From Bacillota bacterium (GTDB taxonomy: Bacteria; Bacillota; SHA-98; UBA4971), in assembly GCA_024653485.1 (NCBI GenBank), contig JANLFY010000005.1, forward strand, positions 124,001 through 188,000: a DNA stretch of 64,000 bases. The letters are read 5' to 3'. The notes under the pieces were generated by a model. That model saw only the letters and a list, made by a program, of their open reading frames with translations. It was not told where the DNA came from and did no database searches. The first letter of the stretch is position 1. Each line of letters opens with the position of its first letter. Position numbers and translations under genes: made by a program. Positions 59,794 through 64,000 of the stretch are shown here, piece by piece.

Positions 59794-60540
59794 TCAGCCC
59801 ACCTCCGGAACCTTGGTGTACTCCCCGAGCGGGTAGTACACGGCCATCTTGTCATCGACCCACTTGAGGGCATCGACGGGGGACAGACCCCAGTTCGTGG
59901 GGCACGTGGACAGGAACTCCACAAGGCTGAACCCCTTTCCGTCCAGCTGTGTCTCAAATGCCTTCTTCACGGTGCGCCTGGCCTTAGCCACGTTGGCCGG
60001 ATTCGTAACGGAGACCCTGGCAATGTACGCAGGCCCCGAGAGCGACGATAGGAGCTCGCAAACCTTTATCGGATGGCCCGCCACCTCGGGGTCCCGACCT
60101 CTTGGAGACGTGGTCGTTCTCTGCCCTGGGAGGGTCGTTGGAGCCATCTGGCCACCGGTCATGCCGTAGATGGCGTTGTTCACGAAGATGACCGTTATCT
60201 TCTCTCCCCTCGAAGCCGCGTGGACTATCTCGCCGGCTCCTATGGAGGCAAGGTCGCCGTCGCCTTGATAGGTGAACACGACCGTGTTCGGCGACGCACG
60301 CTTGATCCCGGTCGCCACGGCCGGGGCCCTCCCGTGGGAAGCCTCAACGAAATCGCAGTTGAAGTAATCATAAGCGAGCACCGCGCAACCCACCGGCGAT
60401 ATCCCCACGGCACGCTCGCGCACCCCGAGCTCGTCGATGACCTCGGCAATGAGCCGGTGAATGATCCCGTGAGTGCACCCCGGGCAGTAGTGCGTAGGCA
60501 CGTCCGCGAGCGCCTCAGGCCGCCCGAATACCTTCTGCAT
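59794..60540 (-). CDS. 2-oxoacid:ferredoxin oxidoreductase, beta subunit (TPP-binding)
   Basis: Holds thiamine pyrophosphate and passes electrons to ferredoxin. It starts near [18 protein letters not shown] (the first Cys belongs to a cluster in some members), [20 protein letters not shown], and the TPP motif [14 protein letters not shown] ... [12 protein letters not shown]. The downstream gamma gene begins two bases after its stop. The length, 248, fits VOR/KOR-type short beta subunits. Confidence 0.94.
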   Translation of the reverse strand: MQKVFGRPEALADVPTHYCPGCTHGIIHRLIAEVIDELGVRERAVGISPVGCAVLAYDYFNCDFVEASHGRAPAVATGIKRASPNTVVFTYQGDGDLASIGAGEIVHAASRGEKITVIFVNNAIYGMTGGQMAPTTLPGQRTTTSPRGRDPEVAGHPIKVCELLSSLSGPAYIARVSVTNPANVAKARRTVKKAFETQLDGKGFSLVEFLSTCPTNWGLSPVDALKWVDDKMAVYYPLGEYTKVPEVG

Positions 60541-60543
60541 TCC

Positions 60544-61608
60544 TCACGCCCCCTTTTCCACGATCTTCACGATCTCATCCAGTATCTCCCTGGGCGAGGG
60601 GCTCATGCCTCCGGTCCTCCCGTAGAAGTGCACAGGCTTTGTATCGCCGCAAGCCAGCCTTACGTCTTCCACCATTTGGCCGAGGCTCATCTCCACTACC
60701 AGCACTCGCGAAGCGCCCGCGGTCGCGGCCGCCAGCGCCTCGTATGGAAACGGCCATAGGCTGATCGGCCTGAACAAGCCGACTCGCAACCCGCGCTCCC
60801 TGGCCCTTTCGAGCGCAGCACGGGCTATGCGTGCGGTCGTGCCGTACGCCACGAGCACCACATCGGCGTCCTCCGTCATGTGCGTGGCGTAACGCACCTG
60901 CTCTGCGGCCATCCGTCGGTACTTGTCAGCCAGGCGCAAGTTATGCCGCTCCAACTTCGCGGGGTCGAGGTACAAGGACGTTATGACGTTCTTCGGTCGG
61001 CCCATCGCGCCCGTCGTCGCCCAGGTCTTCGGCGGAAGGTCGGCCCTCGGCTGCCGCTCGCGCATTTCCACAGGCTCCATCATCTGGCCGAGGATCGCGT
61101 CACCAAGGAGCATGACGGGGTTGCGGTACAACTCGGCGAGGTCGAACGCCTCCATCGTGAGGTCCACTAGCTCCTGCACGGTGGAAGGGCCGAGCACCAA
61201 GAGGCGATAGTCACCGTGGCCGCCACCCTTGGTGGCCTGAAAGTAATCGGACTGCGCACCCTGTATCCCCCCGAGGCCCGGGCCTCCGCGCACTATGTTC
61301 ACGATGACGCAAGGAAGCTCCGCGCCGGCCATGTACGAGATGGCCTCCTGCATGAGGCTGATCCCCGGGCTAGACGAGGTGGTCATCACCCGAGCCCCCG
61401 TGCATGCGGCCCCGTATACCATATTGCTCCCGGCGACCTCGCTTTCCGCCTGCAGGAACACCCCTCCGACTTCAGGCATACGCCTCGACATGTACTCGGG
61501 TATCTCGTTCTGGGGGGTTATGGGGTATCCAAAGAAACACCTGCATCCCGCTATTATGGCAGCCTCTGCCACAGCCTCATTGCCTTTCATCAAGATCCTC
61601 TCGGCCAT
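60544..61608 (-). CDS. 2-oxoacid:ferredoxin oxidoreductase, alpha subunit (VorB-like)
   Basis: The alpha subunit with the substrate-binding face. It has the start [20 protein letters not shown], then [14 protein letters not shown], and [18 protein letters not shown], typical of VorB (3-methyl-2-oxobutanoate) and its relatives. A C-terminal transketolase-like domain holds [13 protein letters not shown] Nudix-free, ordinary 354-residue chain. GGAGGG lies five bases before its ATG. Specificity for branched-chain 2-oxoacids is inferred from the neighbouring leucine dehydrogenase. Confidence 0.94.
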   Translation of the reverse strand: MAERILMKGNEAVAEAAIIAGCRCFFGYPITPQNEIPEYMSRRMPEVGGVFLQAESEVAGSNMVYGAACTGARVMTTSSSPGISLMQEAISYMAGAELPCVIVNIVRGGPGLGGIQGAQSDYFQATKGGGHGDYRLLVLGPSTVQELVDLTMEAFDLAELYRNPVMLLGDAILGQMMEPVEMRERQPRADLPPKTWATTGAMGRPKNVITSLYLDPAKLERHNLRLADKYRRMAAEQVRYATHMTEDADVVLVAYGTTARIARAALERARERGLRVGLFRPISLWPFPYEALAAATAGASRVLVVEMSLGQMVEDVRLACGDTKPVHFYGRTGGMSPSPREILDEIVKIVEKGA

Positions 61609-61626
61609 GCGCGCCCTCCCTCCTCC

Positions 61627-61830
61627 CTATCTGTACACTTCGATGGCCACTTCGGGGCACATCCGGGCGCAAGCGGTACAGGAGTTGCACCGTTCCTCGT
61701 CGATGAGCGTCGCCGGGTGAAACCCCTTGCTGTTGAAGTGCTCAGCCATTGCCAACGCTTTCCTCGGACAGAAGGTGACGCACAGCTCGCACCCTTTGCA
61801 CCGTTCCTCGTTGAACACGACCTTCGGCAT
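61627..61830 (-). CDS. 2-oxoacid:ferredoxin oxidoreductase, delta subunit (2[4Fe-4S] ferredoxin)
   Basis: A 67-residue ferredoxin-like subunit with two complete cluster motifs, CKGCELCVTFCP and CNSCTACARMCP. It relays electrons from the beta subunit to free ferredoxin. GGAGG lies nine bases upstream of its ATG. It opens the VOR genes, 13 bases after butyrate kinase. Confidence 0.95.
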   Translation of the reverse strand: MPKVVFNEERCKGCELCVTFCPRKALAMAEHFNSKGFHPATLIDEERCNSCTACARMCPEVAIEVYR

Positions 61831-61843
61831 CTAACCAAACCTC

Positions 61844-62962
61844 CTACCTGTACACCTTGGCCTCTTCCTCGCCACGCAGGACGCGGAGGCAGGCTTGAGC
61901 GAGCGCCTGCATCTCGTTTTCGCCAGGGTACACCATTACGGGAGCTATGAAGCTGACCCTGTCCCTGATCCACTCCACCATGCGGCGCGAGTGGGCTAGA
62001 CCCCCCGTGAGGATGATCGCGTCGACATCCCCCGAAAGCACTGCGGCATACGCTCCTATTTCCTTAGCTACCTGATAGGCCATGGCCTCGAAAATGATTT
62101 CGGCGCGCTCATCGCCCGCGCCGATGCGCCTCTCTACTTCCGAAGCGTCGCTTGTCCCAAGGTAGGCCACGAGGCCGCCGGCGCCGACCAGTTTCCTCAT
62201 GACTTGGTCTTCGGAGTACTTACCCGAAAAGCAAAGGTCCACCACGCCGAGGGCGGGAACGGCGCCCGCTCGCTCTGGCGTGAAGGGGCCTTCGCCATCC
62301 AGGCCGTTGCTTACGTCGACCACCCGCCCCTTGAGATGCGCACCAACGGTTATGCCGCCTCCCAGATGCGCTACGACGAGGTTCAGGTCTTCGTACCGCA
62401 TGCCCAAGTCTCTCGCCGCCTGCCTCGCGACCGCTTTGTGGTTGAGGGCGTGGAAAACGCTGCGTCGTGGGATCTCGGGAAGCCCTGAGAGCCTCGCAAC
62501 GTCCCACAGCTCGTCCACGACCACGGGGTCCGCGATGAACGCCCGTGCCCGCGCGCGTGCCGCTATCTCGCGGGCAAGGGGAGCACCGAGGTTCGAAGCG
62601 TGCGGCACCGACCCCGCTCCGGTGAGGTCGCGCACCATCTCCTCGTTTACCTCGTACACTCCACTCTCCACGGGCTTGAGCAGCCCTCCTCGCCCCACGA
62701 CCGCGTCAAAGTCGGTCACGGACTCTCCGTGTTTCCCGAGAGCACCGAGGATGGCGTCAAGCCTCATCTGATACTGCTTGCTCACGCCACCGATCTTCGC
62801 CAGTTCGGCGCTTTCATGGGATACAGTCTCTTGGAAGAGCATGTGCTCGTCAACGTACACAGCTATCTTAGTCGAGGTGGACCCCGGGTTGATCACCAGG
62901 ATCCGAAAGCCGCGGCCGTGGTCTGACCCGGGCTTGGTTGCAGAGTTCTCTGTACAAGCCAT
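61844..62962 (-). CDS. buk: Butyrate kinase (branched-chain acyl kinase)
   Basis: Makes ATP from acyl phosphate and ADP. It has the acetokinase-family motifs: ILVINPGSTSTKIAVY, the Gly-rich VAHLGGGITVGAHLKGRV, and GGLAHSRRMVEW. Length and layout fit butyrate/branched-chain fatty-acid kinases rather than acetate kinase (no Ala-Gly pattern of AckA). In this operon its substrate is probably isobutyryl- or isovaleryl-phosphate. The gene for the phosphotransacylase is not seen. GAGGGG precedes the ATG. Confidence 0.94.
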   Translation of the reverse strand: MACTENSATKPGSDHGRGFRILVINPGSTSTKIAVYVDEHMLFQETVSHESAELAKIGGVSKQYQMRLDAILGALGKHGESVTDFDAVVGRGGLLKPVESGVYEVNEEMVRDLTGAGSVPHASNLGAPLAREIAARARARAFIADPVVVDELWDVARLSGLPEIPRRSVFHALNHKAVARQAARDLGMRYEDLNLVVAHLGGGITVGAHLKGRVVDVSNGLDGEGPFTPERAGAVPALGVVDLCFSGKYSEDQVMRKLVGAGGLVAYLGTSDASEVERRIGAGDERAEIIFEAMAYQVAKEIGAYAAVLSGDVDAIILTGGLAHSRRMVEWIRDRVSFIAPVMVYPGENEMQALAQACLRVLRGEEEAKVYR

Positions 62963-63113
62963 GATCGTGTCCCCTCTTCGTGCTCTTCGTTCAGCCCGCC
63001 GGGGAAGCCCTCATAACGCCGGGGAGCGCCCATGGCCTCGGCGAGCGCCTCGTCACCCAGGCTCGCCTCACGCCGGGCGCGCCCCCGTGTTCTCTCATGT
63101 CGCGCCAGCCACC

Positions 63114-64000
63114 CTACGCCGGCACGTATACCTTGCGAATCTTCCCAAGTTTCTCTATTCTCTCCTCGGCAAGCCTAGCCGCCGCCTTGTAAGTAGGGAT
63201 CTTCTCCCTCTTCGCTATCTCGATGACCTTCAGCACGTTTTCGTATATGCCCGACGCCTTGCGAAGCGCCCTCTCCCTGTTGTAACCGTAGAATTCGTCA
63301 GCTACGTTTATTACTCCTCCCGCGTTGATGATGTAGTCCGGAGCGTAGAGTATTCCCATGTCTTCCAGGGCGTCGCCGTGCCGCTCCTCCTTGAGTTGGT
63401 TGTTCGCGGCCCCTGCCACGATCTTGCACTTGAGTTTCGGAAGCGTCTCGTCGTTTATGACGGAACCCAGGGCACAGGGGCAGAACACGTCGCACGTGAC
63501 GTCGAACACCTCGCTCGGAGCGATCTGCTTGGCCCCAAAATCCTTGGCCGCCTGGCTCGCCCGGTCTTCATAGATGTCGGTCACGTACACCTTCGCGCCT
63601 TCCTCGGAAAGGTATCTCACCACGTTGTAACCCACGTGGCCCGCGCCCTGGACGACGACTGTCTTGCCCTTGAGGGAATCGCTCCCAAAGACCTCCTTCG
63701 CACATGCCTTCATGCCCCTAACCACCCCGAACGCGGTCACGGGCGAGGGATCGCCGCTCGAGCCGGTCATCGCGGACAGGCCCAGGACGTGGTCGGTCTC
63801 GGCATGGACGATCTCCATGTCCTCCACGCTCACTCCCACGTCCTCCGCGGTGAGATACCGGCCTCCGAGGGTATCGACGAACCTCCCGAACGCCCGGAAG
63901 AGCGCCTCGGACTTGTCCTTGCGCGGGTCGCCGATGATGACGGACTTGCCCCCACCGAAATCGAGCCCGGCGGCAGCGTTCTTGTACGTCATCCCACGGG
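63114..64000 (-). CDS. Leucine/branched-chain amino-acid dehydrogenase, N-terminus missing at window edge
   Basis: NAD-dependent oxidative deaminase of leucine and similar amino acids. Visible: [18 protein letters not shown] with the catalytic Lys in the GGGK block, [25 protein letters not shown], and the NAD-binding [10 protein letters not shown]. The end reads [11 protein letters not shown]. The gene runs off the right edge, and about 70 N-terminal residues are missing. It begins the pathway whose later steps (oxidoreductase and kinase) are encoded next. Confidence 0.92.
   Translation of the reverse strand, partial: RGMTYKNAAAGLDFGGGKSVIIGDPRKDKSEALFRAFGRFVDTLGGRYLTAEDVGVSVEDMEIVHAETDHVLGLSAMTGSSGDPSPVTAFGVVRGMKACAKEVFGSDSLKGKTVVVQGAGHVGYNVVRYLSEEGAKVYVTDIYEDRASQAAKDFGAKQIAPSEVFDVTCDVFCPCALGSVINDETLPKLKCKIVAGAANNQLKEERHGDALEDMGILYAPDYIINAGGVINVADEFYGYNRERALRKASGIYENVLKVIEIAKREKIPTYKAAARLAEERIEKLGKIRKVYVPA

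Overview
The window (64 kb, GC-rich, almost every gene on the minus strand) comes from a spore-forming Bacillota bacterium of clostridial type. The evidence is the spoIIA operon with sigF, spoVAC-AD-AEB-AEA, spoIIM, spoIIP, gerW, a GerMN protein, an IspH-S1 fusion, and a VOR-type 2-oxoacid:ferredoxin oxidoreductase that points to anaerobic metabolism. No rRNA, tRNA, IS element or CRISPR array was seen. Species and growth temperature cannot be read from the sequence.

Layout. 1-5.4 kb: recJ (cut by the left edge), a LapA-like membrane protein, and a paired VWA protein and MoxR/chelatase-like AAA+ ATPase. 5.7-9.0 kb: a PAS/sigma-54 activator, a 3D-domain exported protein whose signal peptide is broken by an in-frame TGA, and a secreted repeat protein behind a perfect CRP/FNR-type palindrome. 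9.1-16.9 kb: a sugar-uptake cluster (binding protein, two permeases, ROK regulator), a second binding protein and a chemoreceptor, with no ATPase gene. 17.6-25.4 kb: ddl, surE, mgtC-like, HEAT protein, zinc ribbon protein, gpsA, plsY, der. 25.4-33.1 kb: DUF512 protein, prsA-like foldase, DUF3189 protein, spoIIP, DUF1614 protein, ispH-rpsA. 33.2-43.6 kb: plsC, cmk, a small membrane protein, a flavoprotein, rluB-like, ktrA-like, gerW, DUF2953 protein, scpB, scpA, trpS, an M50 protease, lysA. 43.7-46.9 kb: three genes related to 2-hydroxyacyl-CoA dehydratase and its activase. 46.9-59.2 kb: a sporulation island: spoVA genes led by a dodecin gene, sigF-spoIIAB-spoIIAA, dacF, pdp, xerD, spoIIM, a remnant gene, nudF, a 43-codon mciZ-like gene, a DUF3866 gene and a gerM-like gene. 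59.2-64 kb: VOR gamma/beta/alpha/delta, butyrate kinase and leucine dehydrogenase (cut by the right edge).

How it fits together. The sporulation genes span the programme from sigma-F activation (SpoIIAA/AB) through engulfment (SpoIIM, SpoIIP) to spore cortex, dipicolinate uptake and germination (DacF, SpoVA, GerW, GerM-like). Matching promoter motifs are visible: a sigma-H-like element before spoIIAA, a sigma-G-like element before dodecin-spoVA, and a sigma-E-like element before spoIIM. The right-end operon reads as fermentation of branched-chain amino acids: deamination, ferredoxin-linked oxidative decarboxylation to an acyl-CoA, and ATP formation by butyrate kinase, although no phosphotransacylase gene is visible.

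Most interesting points: the mciZ-like gene at 57244-57375, the gene remnant between nudF and spoIIM, the TGA inside the 3D-protein signal peptide, the class II-type CRP/FNR site, the dodecin gene heading the spoVA operon, and the binding protein-chemoreceptor pair.
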